Positions 9,589 to 20,200 of a stretch of 64,000 nucleotides of DNA are shown piece after piece; position 1 is the stretch's first letter; every line of letters starts with the position of its first letter. Under the pieces are notes generated by a model. That model was not told where the DNA came from and did no database searches. It saw only the letters and a program-made list of their open reading frames with translations. Source of the stretch: an uncultured Carboxylicivirga sp. (GTDB taxonomy: Bacteria; Bacteroidota; Bacteroidia; Bacteroidales; Marinilabiliaceae); NCBI GenBank assembly GCA_947491945.1, contig CANLLN010000009.1, positions 91,683-155,682 on the forward strand, written 5' to 3'. Position numbers and translations under genes: made by a program.

Positions 9589-11151
9589 TTAGTTAAACAC
9601 TTCGTCAGGCCATAAAGCTTCTTTTCCACTTTCTTTAAAACTAGGTCGTTGAGCTTCTACGCTACGTAAGTAGTCAGCTAGTTTTTTTGCCAGTTCATGG
9701 GTTTTATCTGGATTGGATGAGTTAAGATTATTGGTCTCTCCAATATCCTCTTTAATATTATATAATTCGAAATTGCCAGTTTTATACCAGTAAATCAGCT
9801 TCCAGTCATCCTCCCTGATTGTACTACATGTACCAATTCCAGGACCACTGTGACCCCATTTATTTGGATAGTGCCATATCAGAGCGCGGTTATTGCTGGT
9901 GTTACCATTTTGTAATAACATGGGTACGAAGCTAAGGCCATCAATTGTTTGTTTAGTTTGGTAATCGATAACATCTGCCATCTCAAGAATTGAAGGATAG
10001 AAATCTTCAATCATTAAGTAATCGTTACAAACAGAGCCTGCCTTCACTTTACCAGGCCATTTAACGAGCATGGGTTCTCGAATACCACCTTCGTAGGCCG
10101 AGCCTTTTCCACTTTTTAAGGGTGCGTTCTGAGTGTGCAATACACCACCCCTATCGTGAGCGCTAAGGCCGCCATTATCTGACATAAATAATACGATGGT
10201 GTTATCGGCAATTCCCTTTTCTTCCAGGTAATTCATTAAATCTCCTAAACTAGCATCCATACCTTCCACCATTGAAGCGTATTTGGCCTCGACATTGTCA
10301 AGACCTTTGTCAAGGTATTTTTGGTAATAACGATTATCAGCCTCAATTGGAATATGAACGGTGTAATGCGACATGTATAGGAAAAAAGGCTTCTCTTTGT
10401 TTAGTGCACTGTCCATGGCTATTTTAGCCTCAATGGTTAATGCTTCAGTCAGGTTGATGTCTTTTCCATGATACTTTTCCAATCCTGGAACTGCCCAATG
10501 ATTGATTGGTTTCCCATTTTTATCATGTCCAAAGTTTTTTAAACCTTGAAAGGAAGCTGGTGCCCCCGCTGCATGACCAGCAATATTAACATCGAAACCT
10601 AATGCCATTGGGTTTTCAGATGGTGTACCAATGGCTCCAAAATGTGCTTTACCTGAATGAATGGTATAATAACCATTTTCCTTTAATACCTGCGGTAAAG
10701 GAGTAACAGCTACTGTATTTTCAATAGAGTCACAGGCTTGAACTCCATTTACATTCCATTTAGGAAAATCCAAAACATCATCTTTTGCATCAGGACCGGC
10801 ATTACGCTTTAAGGTCCAGTTAGTCACCTTGTGACGTGCAGCATTCATTCCGCTCATCAAGCTAACACGTGTAGGGGAGCAGACAGCACAGGCATAAGCT
10901 TGTGTAAACTTCATTCCATTGGCAGCTAATTTTTCCATATTTGGTGTATGGTACTTTTCATTCAAAGGGGTTTTCTCAGTCCAAAATGGTACCGATGTAT
11001 CCTGCCAACCCATGTCATCAACCAAAAACATGATGATGTTAGGTTTTTTTGCCACTAAGTTGGCCTTTTTAGAAGAGCAGGCCGATAAAAGCAAAGCGAT
11101 GAGAATGAATGGTACTAACTTGAGGTTTCTGTTGTATTTAATGTGTTTCAT
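9589..11151 (-). CDS. S1-family sulfatase, lipoprotein
   Basis: A 520-residue S1 (formylglycine) sulfatase. The signal peptide ends in a lipobox (LLLSAC, Cys25). The metal-binding Asp pair follows at FLVDD (D45, D46). The maturation motif C91-S-P-T-R is intact, so Cys91 should be converted to formylglycine by an anaerobic or aerobic maturase encoded elsewhere. Further conserved elements are the HYTVHIP segment and MSDNGGLS. It removes sulfate esters from a glycan at the cell surface or in the periplasm. It lies 30 bases downstream of the GH20 gene on the same strand, which suggests both act on one sulfated, hexosamine-containing substrate. The S1 subfamily cannot be assigned by eye. Confidence 0.92.
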   Translation of the reverse strand: MKHIKYNRNLKLVPFILIALLLSACSSKKANLVAKKPNIIMFLVDDMGWQDTSVPFWTEKTPLNEKYHTPNMEKLAANGMKFTQAYACAVCSPTRVSLMSGMNAARHKVTNWTLKRNAGPDAKDDVLDFPKWNVNGVQACDSIENTVAVTPLPQVLKENGYYTIHSGKAHFGAIGTPSENPMALGFDVNIAGHAAGAPASFQGLKNFGHDKNGKPINHWAVPGLEKYHGKDINLTEALTIEAKIAMDSALNKEKPFFLYMSHYTVHIPIEADNRYYQKYLDKGLDNVEAKYASMVEGMDASLGDLMNYLEEKGIADNTIVLFMSDNGGLSAHDRGGVLHTQNAPLKSGKGSAYEGGIREPMLVKWPGKVKAGSVCNDYLMIEDFYPSILEMADVIDYQTKQTIDGLSFVPMLLQNGNTSNNRALIWHYPNKWGHSGPGIGTCSTIREDDWKLIYWYKTGNFELYNIKEDIGETNNLNSSNPDKTHELAKKLADYLRSVEAQRPSFKESGKEALWPDEVFN

Positions 11152-11181
11152 TTGTATTGGTATTTTTAATTAAGCGAGAAA

Positions 11182-13125
11182 TTAGTTAATGGTGTAAGCA
11201 TCCATTACTGGCTTAAATTTCTCTAAACTTTGCTGTAAGCCACCCGGACGGTTACGCTCAAGCCATAGGAGCTGATAATCGTGCAGGATTGATTTTAAAT
11301 CACTTTGCAAATCATATTTTACCTTATCTGAGGCCTTTGATATTTTATTATCATGTAAAGTAAGTCTTGCCTTTGCCTGCAATGCTGTATGTTTTGCAAA
11401 TTGGGCAGCCACCATAAGTTCTTTTGCCAGCAACTCATCTTCCTGATTGTATTTGTTACAGTTTTCGAGCACCTTGATGATAGTGGTTAATTTATCTATA
11501 ACCTTGTGTGTTTTTTTGAGGTTGACATGAGCAAATCGCTCTGTTGTAAGCAGGCTGTCAGGTTGTAATAGCATTTCATAAAACGTATTAACATACCTTC
11601 TTAGGTCTTCATCGTACAGTTTATAAACATGCCCCAGTTCTATAAGTTGATGAGCTATTTCTTTATTGCCACTTTCAATAGCATGGTTAGCTACAGCTTG
11701 CTCAATGTTTAGTTCCATGTTTTCGTTAACACTCCAGCTTAAAGCGGCCCCGTACATCAGCGGAGGATAACTAATAGCATACGGTTGCCAATGCCCATGA
11801 TCCCCCCAGTCGGTGTTTAAATAACCGATGGCACCGTGTTGTTTTCCGGCTATGGCTGCCTTCTGTTGGTTTTCAAGGGCATTGGGCAAACGTCCTATAA
11901 ATGATCGCCAGCTGGAAGTTCCTGGGCAAACATAGAATGGTACGCCAGCTTTTTTCATTTTCTCGCAATTTTTATCAAACGGATACCAATAACGATAACC
12001 CCATACCATGCATGTGATGTTATCAGGAAGACGGTGTAAATCTTTAGGGTAGTTTAAAATGATATCAGCCCACATTTGTGGTTCATAGCCTTTGTCATTC
12101 AGCGTTTGTGTGATTTCAGACATGTATGACAGATAGACTTCTGATTTGCCGTGTTTATCACATTCTTCTTTTGAGCGACCATAACCAAGTTCCCATGGTT
12201 CGTCACCTCCAATATTTACACTCTTTGAACGGAAGTTAGGTAGTAGTTCATCATATAACCCATTGACTAGCTCCAGTGAGCCTGGATCTACCGGATTAAA
12301 TGTCGTCCGTTTCCTTTCATGTCTTTCGCCATTAGGTACCACATGTACTAATTCGGCCAAGTGTTGATACTCTTTGTGGTCAAACCACTTTTCCATGTGC
12401 CCAAGAGAGTTCTGATTAGCAATCAATTCAATGAAGTTAGCATGGCAATAGGCATCAATGGCAATTATATCCTCAGCAGTATAAGGCGAGTAACCTTTCC
12501 ATACCTTTTCGTGATTTTGATAGGCAAAGGTATGCTCGGTATACAACTGAACCTGATTAATTTTCCAAGAAGCAAATTGGTCGATGTATTTAAAAAGAGT
12601 GGTTAAAGTTGGAACTTTATCGCGGCTGATATCAAGCATGATACCACGATTGGTATAATCCGGATGGTCTTCAATATGCAATTGCGGAATGGCACCAAAC
12701 TGCTTGGCATAGTCAATGATTTGTTCCAAGGTTTTAATGCCGTTATTAAGTCCTTTCACATCATTACCTGTTAAACGAATGCCAGACGCATCAATATCAA
12801 TTTTGTATCCTTGAGTTGGAGCATCCTTCTTATTCAAAATGGCTAACTCAAGTAAAGGCTTTTCACCATTAGCCAATTGATGAGTTAATTCGCATGATAT
12901 GCCAATGTCAGATAATTGCTGTTTAACTTTTCTTGCTAAGTTAGTAATTCTGGCATCCTTTATTTCTGGAGATATAAGCATGCGACCTTTTACGATTCCC
13001 AAATTACCTTCGTTGCACGAAATGTGTTTTGGCACAGGCATCAAGTATTCAGTAAGCGGTACTTTGGCCGAGGATGAGATAATGCAGGCGTACAGGGCTG
13101 CAACTATTAATACAAACTTCACCAT
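11182..13125 (-). CDS. GH20 beta-N-acetylhexosaminidase
   Basis: A 647-residue exported enzyme (signal peptide about residues 1-20, ending SSSAK). A GH20b-like domain precedes the TIM barrel, which begins at YTNRGIMLDISRDKVP. The catalytic pair is in NIGGDEPWE: D308 positions the substrate N-acetyl group and E309 is the acid/base, as in substrate-assisted GH20 catalysis. It releases terminal beta-GlcNAc or beta-GalNAc. The ~200-residue C-terminal helical region is longer than in minimal GH20 enzymes. Likely co-transcribed with the sulfatase just downstream. Confidence 0.92.
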   Translation of the reverse strand: MVKFVLIVAALYACIISSSAKVPLTEYLMPVPKHISCNEGNLGIVKGRMLISPEIKDARITNLARKVKQQLSDIGISCELTHQLANGEKPLLELAILNKKDAPTQGYKIDIDASGIRLTGNDVKGLNNGIKTLEQIIDYAKQFGAIPQLHIEDHPDYTNRGIMLDISRDKVPTLTTLFKYIDQFASWKINQVQLYTEHTFAYQNHEKVWKGYSPYTAEDIIAIDAYCHANFIELIANQNSLGHMEKWFDHKEYQHLAELVHVVPNGERHERKRTTFNPVDPGSLELVNGLYDELLPNFRSKSVNIGGDEPWELGYGRSKEECDKHGKSEVYLSYMSEITQTLNDKGYEPQMWADIILNYPKDLHRLPDNITCMVWGYRYWYPFDKNCEKMKKAGVPFYVCPGTSSWRSFIGRLPNALENQQKAAIAGKQHGAIGYLNTDWGDHGHWQPYAISYPPLMYGAALSWSVNENMELNIEQAVANHAIESGNKEIAHQLIELGHVYKLYDEDLRRYVNTFYEMLLQPDSLLTTERFAHVNLKKTHKVIDKLTTIIKVLENCNKYNQEDELLAKELMVAAQFAKHTALQAKARLTLHDNKISKASDKVKYDLQSDLKSILHDYQLLWLERNRPGGLQQSLEKFKPVMDAYTIN

Positions 13126-13229
13126 GATTTTATTTTATTAATTGATTAACGTATCGTGTATAATTGTATTCGTTGTAGAATATAGAATATGGTAAGGTTA
13201 GTCGTGTAATAGTGGTTTTGTAGCTATCT

Positions 13230-15821
13230 TCAATTATGATTGATCATTAGTTTTGATGAAACTGCTTTTCCCTCATTGAGTGTAGCTTTTACAATGTATA
13301 AACCGCCAGATAATGCAGAAACATTAATATTGCTGATATGATTAACGTTTGAATAATGTCGGTTAAAAACCGTTTCGCCGTTTTGGTTAATGATTCGTAC
13401 TTGTTTAATAGAACTTGCTGAATCAATACTAAAAGATTGGTTAGCATGATTGGGATAAATAGTTAGATTGTTATTATCAATGTTAGTAATACTTGTTGGC
13501 TGGTTTGTTCCTTTTAACTCTAGCTGAGTAATCGTAGAATCAACATTGGCGTTGATAATGGTATTTAATCCTCGGAGTAAACATTTTGAGTTATTATAAT
13601 CTAAATCAGTGGCTGAATCCCAATACATAACGCCTGCACAATTATTATTGCGAGCAAATAGTGTTTTTTTAATGATTGTTTTCTGGCCGTTAAATATGAC
13701 TTTCTGAAGCTGATCATTCATTATTATTTCAGCTTCGTCAGCTTCTGGATTAATATCCGGGATTTGCTTTAAAACCGTATTGTAACCAACTTCTGTATGG
13801 TCGGCTGCATTGCCATAAAACGGTAAGCCTATCACCAGTTTATTGGCAGGTATACCATAATTGGTTACTGTTTGAAAATCCTGTTCTGTCCGTTCGTAGG
13901 GAAACAGATGGTTTTGTGGCCCGTATACTTGAATGGAAATGAAGTCACAAGCGTCAATTGCAGGCTGGCTAAGCTTATAAAAGAATGAATGTAAGGAAAC
14001 GCTCAGGCATTTGTCAGCCGGTAAAACAGCATCAATTGCTTCAATCGTTTTACTATAGTTGGCCCACTCATCTGGCGATTCACACCATTCAAAATCCAGA
14101 TCGATACCATCCAACTCATAGGTTTCAACCATTGTTTTTACATTATTAGCAAAAGTTTCACGTGTCGCCGATGTTTTGATCATTTCTTTCCATTGCTCTT
14201 TGCCCATAATGCTAAAACGCACTTGAACATCGCTCAGCTCTTTCACAGCTTGTTTTAATCGCTGTAAGTCATATTTGATGTTTTTTATATCTTTAGCTGG
14301 TGTGATGCGGTTGTTTACTTGCCAATAGCCTGTTAATAAACTGTATTCCCACCAATGACTTGGTACTTTTTTATACATTAACTTGGTAATTGCTTCAGGT
14401 GTTTGTGCTATTTTCCACAATCTGATTTCATCGATTTTACCCTTAAAATTTTCACCAATAATAAAGTCCCCTTCAATTTTGGGGCAATTGGTAGCAACTA
14501 AACCATTATTTCTGTTGAACCAGTGCTTAACAGGTACAGCATCAATGCATATCTCAAATTGCTTAAATGCGCCGGCGCTTCCATTGTAAGCTACCGCAAT
14601 GTGATGCCATTTGCCGGTCGATAATTTATTATCTGCAACAGCGTAGGTATTGGTTCCGTTGTTAACGTGGATGTTTATAGATTTACTGGCTTCAGTTCCT
14701 AAACTAAGCGATGTTTTATTAAGCCAGTCCAGTGTTTTATGGAAGATGAAGCTTCCCTCCACCCATTCATCAATGTATACCCATGCTTCGAATGTAAATT
14801 GCTTAGCTCCTACATTGGCTGCCTGATATAGAAGCCCTTCACCGCAATTAACTTTTGAGTTTTGCCCATTAAACTGAAGCACACCACTTCGTCCATCAAA
14901 TTGATCCAGATAATTAACGTTCGAAAGAACACCATCATTATCCGGGTATTCGTTATAGATACCACCATCTTTTTTTACTGTAGTTGTACCAATAAAAAGG
15001 AGGTCATTATTATTATGGAGATATTCATCGCTTATTTGTCCTGTTTGAAAGCGATTTTGGCGAACGTAACTGCTGACAATTCGGTATTTAAAATTAGGAT
15101 TGTTGCTTACAATATTTTTTGCAACATTCCCAAAAGCTCTTGCGTGGTAGTTCCCAGTGTAATCGTAAATATTGGTCAAAAGATCTTGATCACCTCGATA
15201 ATAAACTTTGAGCTTATCATACAATTGATGGTATTTGTTTATGGTGTTATTGAAATCTAACTGTTCAGCAGTTAGGGATGTATTCCAAACTCTGAATTCG
15301 TCGATTTGGCCATTAAATCGACTGCCAATTTCCAGGTTTCCATTAGTAGTAGGAGTAGTTGATGGTAAGGAGTTGTTAACGGTAGAGTACCATTTATTGC
15401 CGGACTGCTCACCATCGATAAAAACGGTTAACTGCTCTGTTGAATCACCCTTATAAACAACAGCGACATGGTGCCACTTGTTAACAGAAATAGACGAGTT
15501 ATCCAGGGCCATATAGGTATTTGTACCATTTGACACATGTAGATAGATACGTTTGCTGGCATCAGGCCCCAGCGTCATACTTATCTTAGTTTTCCAGTCT
15601 GCACCCTCCTTTTTAAAAAGTATAGCGCCTTCGTTCCATTGATTGATAAGTATCCAAGCCTCAATGGTAAAAGCAGAGGTGTTGTTCAATGCCGCCACAT
15701 TGCCGGACGAAATTTTTGATTCTTGCAGTCCATCAAAGCTCAGACATAAATTTTTAGTTTGGCTATTTATGTCGGTTAAAAAAGCTAAAGCTATAAGAAT
15801 GAAGATTAGATTTTTTTTCAT
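13230..15821 (-). CDS. Secreted LamG-LamG-GH18 enzyme with T9SS tail
   Basis: An 863-residue secreted protein. The start at 15821 gives a clean signal peptide (MKKNLIFILIALAFLTDINSQ); an upstream in-frame ATG adds nine residues before it. Two LamG/concanavalin-like domains (about residues 28-190 and 315-480) each carry the FTIEAW/FTFEAW and GQIDEFRVW/GKIDEIRLW signatures. A GH18 barrel follows (about 495-760), with the catalytic DGIDLDFEW motif, E578 as proton donor. The last ~85 residues form a type IX secretion sorting domain (TIYPN ... GGLYIVKATL). It would cleave beta-1,4 bonds at GlcNAc: chitinase-type or endo-beta-N-acetylglucosaminidase activity; the context favours the latter, as inference. 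Confidence 0.88.
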   Translation of the reverse strand: MKKNLIFILIALAFLTDINSQTKNLCLSFDGLQESKISSGNVAALNNTSAFTIEAWILINQWNEGAILFKKEGADWKTKISMTLGPDASKRIYLHVSNGTNTYMALDNSSISVNKWHHVAVVYKGDSTEQLTVFIDGEQSGNKWYSTVNNSLPSTTPTTNGNLEIGSRFNGQIDEFRVWNTSLTAEQLDFNNTINKYHQLYDKLKVYYRGDQDLLTNIYDYTGNYHARAFGNVAKNIVSNNPNFKYRIVSSYVRQNRFQTGQISDEYLHNNNDLLFIGTTTVKKDGGIYNEYPDNDGVLSNVNYLDQFDGRSGVLQFNGQNSKVNCGEGLLYQAANVGAKQFTFEAWVYIDEWVEGSFIFHKTLDWLNKTSLSLGTEASKSINIHVNNGTNTYAVADNKLSTGKWHHIAVAYNGSAGAFKQFEICIDAVPVKHWFNRNNGLVATNCPKIEGDFIIGENFKGKIDEIRLWKIAQTPEAITKLMYKKVPSHWWEYSLLTGYWQVNNRITPAKDIKNIKYDLQRLKQAVKELSDVQVRFSIMGKEQWKEMIKTSATRETFANNVKTMVETYELDGIDLDFEWCESPDEWANYSKTIEAIDAVLPADKCLSVSLHSFFYKLSQPAIDACDFISIQVYGPQNHLFPYERTEQDFQTVTNYGIPANKLVIGLPFYGNAADHTEVGYNTVLKQIPDINPEADEAEIIMNDQLQKVIFNGQKTIIKKTLFARNNNCAGVMYWDSATDLDYNNSKCLLRGLNTIINANVDSTITQLELKGTNQPTSITNIDNNNLTIYPNHANQSFSIDSASSIKQVRIINQNGETVFNRHYSNVNHISNINVSALSGGLYIVKATLNEGKAVSSKLMINHN

Positions 15822-15930
15822 GTTAAGGGTGTTGGAGTTCAATATCAATGGTTATAGAAGACGACAGGTAATAGATATTTACTTGTATTTATTTCAATTA
15901 ACGAGAGGCTTGGTATTTAAATTTTACTGA

Positions 15931-15965
15931 TTAAAATTGCGAGAAGGCCTAAGTACTTCTCGCAA
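15931..15965 (-). terminator. Hairpin terminator after the LamG gene
   Basis: A perfect 10-bp stem (TTGCGAGAAG at 15937-15946 with CTTCTCGCAA at 15956-15965) lies 15 bases past the stop codon of the upstream minus-strand gene, followed by TTTTAA on that strand. Confidence 0.7.
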
Positions 15966-15979
15966 GAAAAAATAAAGGT

Positions 15980-16978
15980 TTACTCTACTAGTATCTTCTT
16001 GTAAGCTCTTTCTCCATTAGAAATTACTTCAACAATATATATTCCAGGTGTACTGGCTGTAAATGGTACTTTAGTGTGATAATTATTAAAAGCCATAGTT
16101 TTTTCTTTAATCAAAGTACCTGTTAAACTATAAATGCGTATGCTCCCAACTCCAATCGATTCGTTTTTTATGAGTAACGTTTTCGTGGTATTGTTGTAGT
16201 ATAAGTCGGCTTTTTTATTTTTATTATCAAAAATGCTTGTGGGGGTGTTATTGAAGAACTTAATACCAGCTCCAGATATTGTACCATGTACTTTAGATGA
16301 ACCGCTATCTAATACATTATTTACGTCATCGGCGTCTTCTTCATTCATTTTCCAATTGTGAAGAAGATCATAGATATTTGGATGACTCATTGGAATGTAA
16401 TCCTGATAATTATTAGCGATGGTTGACTCATCCAAAACAGCACCCCAAACACGAATATCAGCCATTTTGCATTTCATCCCTTGATGACAAATCTGAAAAT
16501 TACTTGCAAAACTACCAGGGAATTTATCTGGGGCAGGATTTGTAGAAGGATCATTTTCAACAGATAGAACACCATTAACATATAGTTTTATCGTCTTGTT
16601 TAGTCCATCAAATACGAAGGCTAAATGTTCCCATTTTGGATTATTAAAATCGTTAATTGTACCAGCATCAGTGTAAGCTACTGAGTTACCTATTGCAAGG
16701 GCTAACATATTATCGTTGGAAATCTGAATGGTAAATCCTTTATTTGTAGCCCTATCCCAGCCAAAATCAATTAATTTGCGATTGACTCCGGCAATTTCAC
16801 GTAACCACCAGAATTCAATTGTGAATGACTGCAAATCAGCATATGCTGTGCTTAAAGAAGCACCTGGGAGTGTTAGTTTAGAAGACCAGTCGTTATTAAA
16901 TGAGTAACCTTTAGAAGGTTGAGCATAGCTCATTGCGCACACAAAAAGAGTGGCAATAAATAGTAATGATTTTTTCAT
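15980..16978 (-). CDS. Secreted LamG-domain protein with T9SS tail
   Basis: A 332-residue protein: signal peptide (residues 1-19, ending MSYAQ), one LamG/concanavalin-like domain (about 25-200, with FTIEFWWLRE and KMADIRVWGA) and a C-terminal type IX secretion sorting domain (SIRIYSLTGTLIKEK ... PGIYIVEVI). No catalytic domain is present, so a surface glycan-binding role is the simplest reading. It closely resembles in design the LamG modules of the neighbouring GH18 enzyme and lies directly upstream of it, though a hairpin terminator between them suggests separate transcription. Confidence 0.82.
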   Translation of the reverse strand: MKKSLLFIATLFVCAMSYAQPSKGYSFNNDWSSKLTLPGASLSTAYADLQSFTIEFWWLREIAGVNRKLIDFGWDRATNKGFTIQISNDNMLALAIGNSVAYTDAGTINDFNNPKWEHLAFVFDGLNKTIKLYVNGVLSVENDPSTNPAPDKFPGSFASNFQICHQGMKCKMADIRVWGAVLDESTIANNYQDYIPMSHPNIYDLLHNWKMNEEDADDVNNVLDSGSSKVHGTISGAGIKFFNNTPTSIFDNKNKKADLYYNNTTKTLLIKNESIGVGSIRIYSLTGTLIKEKTMAFNNYHTKVPFTASTPGIYIVEVISNGERAYKKILVE

Positions 16979-17281
16979 AATAAATCGTTTTTACTTAAAA
17001 TAGATTAATTAGCGCTATTTGCATTTCGAGCAAATAACAGAGGCAAATGTAAAGGCAGTATCGAACAGTTTGAGGTGGTAAATTCTTTAAAGAAAGGCGA
17101 ATAATTCGTCAGTAATGACAGGGGATGAATTATTCAAATTTGGTATATGAAATCACCTGTTGTTCTTGCAAATATCTGATAAACAGGATTTATGGGTTGC
17201 TTTATTTCTGAGTATACTCATTCGGAAGTTTCAAATATAACACAATGGTTATTCTTGATTCTTCACTTTTGCATGTAATCG
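16979..17281. other. Intergenic region, LamG gene to regulator gene
   Basis: No gene seen. It must hold the promoter of the minus-strand LamG gene and the 3' end of the regulator transcript. A 9-bp inverted repeat (GAATAATTC at 17099-17107 with GAATTATTC at 17127-17135) is visible, but it lacks an adjacent T-run, so it is not called as a terminator. Confidence 0.5.
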
Positions 17282-20200
17282 TTAACCATGTGTTTTGCTA
17301 TATTCCGATGGTGTGATACCAAATTCTTTGACAAAGCACTTGCGAAAATAAGCCGTATCACTGAAGCCTATTAGTTCTGAGATTTCTGTAATTGTATATT
17401 TTTTTAGTACTATGAGCTGTGCAGCTCGTTTAATTCGAATAGAACGTATAAATTCGGCAATAGATAAGCCGGTGAGTGCTTTTAATTTGCGGTAAAGACT
17501 TGGTTGACTCATGTTTAGGTTGGTTGCCAATGTTTTGGCACTAAACAGAGGATTTTGCAGGTTGTCTTCAATATGCTTAATTACCTTTTGTAAAAATTCT
17601 TCTTCATGGTGTGTTGCTTCCAGTTCGCTTGGCTCTATGGTAACTTTTTTACTGTAGTGTTCTCTTAATTTCTGTCTTGCGTTAACGAGGTTATTAACAC
17701 GTGCTATTAGCATCTCTGTATCAAATGGTTTTGTCAGGTAATCGTCGGCACCATGTTCTAACCCAATTAGTTTATCCGCATCAGCTGATTTAGCTGTTAA
17801 AAGAATAATTGGAATATGCGAAGTTTTATTATCAACCTTAAGGCTTTGACATACATCTATGCCATTTTTTATTGGCATCATAATATCGCAAATTATGATG
17901 TTGGGAACGTGTTTTAATGCTAATCTTTCTCCTTCTTTGCCATCTGTAGCTTCTATAACATTAAAGTTAGTTGAAAAAATACTTTTAATGTAACTTCGAA
18001 TGTCATCATTATCTTCAATCAATAGCATCAGCTGGTTATCACTGTTGTTCTCGCTTCTAGTTCCAGAAATCATATTCGTGCTGGTTGGGGTGTCTGGAAT
18101 TTGTTCTAACGTAACTAGATCGTTACTTTCAGTATCTGACAACTCTTTCTCCGTAAAATGTTTGTTACCCAATAAAAAACTTAATGTGAATTCGGAGCCT
18201 TTATTGACTGAGCTTTTAACTTTTATCTGGCCTTTGTGAAGTTCAACAAGTTCTTTAACAAGCGCAAGTCCAACACCTGTTCCTGGTTTTACAGATGATT
18301 GTGCATCAGGAACCTGGTAAAATCTGTTAAATATTTTTTCAATGTGTTTTTGACCGATGCCTTTACCGGTATCTTTAATAATGATTTGACAATGCTTTAA
18401 AGCTTTATCATCTGGCAATGAAAGGCGAACCTCCATAGTAATACTTCCTCCCTGAGGTGTATATTTAAAAGCATTAGAGAGGATATTAGTTATGATCGTC
18501 TCCATTTTTCTGGTGTCATACCACAACCTAATTGATTGGTTTTGACAAATAAAAGTATACTCAATCTTATTTAATCTTGCTAAATCTTTAAATGAGTTGA
18601 AAATTGCTTTGCCAAATGGAACGATATTATTTTTCGAGGCAAAAGTATTCATTTCCTGAGTTTCAATTTTTCTTAAATCAAGCAATTGATTTACCAGAGT
18701 CAATAGTTTTTCAGCATTTTTATTAACTAAAATAACGCGTTGTTTTAAACCTGTTGGTAGTTGTTGCGATTGAATGATGTCTTTTAATGGTGCAGTAATT
18801 AGCGTCAATGGTGTTCTGATTTCATGCGATATATTCATAAAAAATCGCGATTTCATAGTGCTAAGCTCCTGCTCTTTTTTGTGCTTAATTCGAGCAATCT
18901 TAAGGTTGTTTTTCAATTCAGTTTGCTGCAGGTCGTGCTGCTGCTGTTTTATTAAACGATTTAGTCGTAACCTAAAAATACCAAATATAAAAACGAATAA
19001 TAGAATCGCTTCAAGTGTAAAGGCCCACCAAGTGCCCCACCACGGAGGCAATATTGTTATTTTAATAGTTGTGGGTACGCTATTCCATTTTTCATCGTTA
19101 TTTGATGCTTTTACCTCAAATATATAATCGCCAGGTCTGAGGTTATTGTATGTTACATACCGCCGTTTATCATCGGTAAAAACCCAATTGTCATCAAAAT
19201 TTTTAAGGCGGTAGGCATATTTATTCTTCTCCTGATGAAGGTATGATAAGGCTATGAATTCGAGTGTAAAATTATTCTCTGTATGTTTTATTGTCAATTC
19301 TCTTGTATAGCTTATCGATTGTTCTATAACTGGTTTATTATTTGCTTGTTTAGTAGATGCCGATATGTTTTTAATTTTAAGGTCTGAAATAACGACTGGT
19401 GGAATAAATTCATTTTTAACAAACCTTTCAGGATTAAAAACTAATAAGCCACGGTTGTTTCCAAAATAGATATTGCCCTTAGAATCAGTGTAGGCAGTGC
19501 GATTGTTGTTATTAATGTAGTAATTGGTAAACGATTCATTTTGTTTATTAAAACGCGCAATGCCGGAGTCAGTGCCGAGCCACAAATGGCCTTGCGAGTC
19601 CTCAGTAATACATGTGATAAAGTTATCGCACAAACCATCGCGTTTGGTATAAAACCGGAGTTTCCCTTGCATAGGAATATACTTACCTAAACCACCACGA
19701 TAACCAATCCAGATTGTTCCGGAAGAATCTTCATAAAGGGACCAAACTTCCTTGCTTTTTAGCTGTTCTATTGGTGTATAGATATCATTAAAGTGATTAA
19801 AACGAAAAGAGTCACGTTCGTGATAAATTAATTTATTGAGACCATTATTTGTGCCAATCCATATATTACCTTCAGCATCCTCCAGTATGGTTCTGATATA
19901 ATTAGAATTAAGTGTTAGTTTTGCTTTTGTTTGCCTTGTAACTCGATGAAAAAGATCTTCTTTTCTATCATAAAAGACTAAGCCATTGTTAGTGCCAATC
20001 CAGAATCTATGTTTCGAATCGATGTAAATGTCTTTAATTTTCGGCTGGGTACCATTTTTTTTAGTGTTAGTCAAAATATTAGTAAAGTCTTCCGTTTTTG
20101 CATTATATAAAGACAAACCACTGCCTTCATGAGCAAACCACAAGTTGTTATCTTCATCCTTGGCACTTGCTACCACAACATTTGAAGCAATGGAGTTAGA

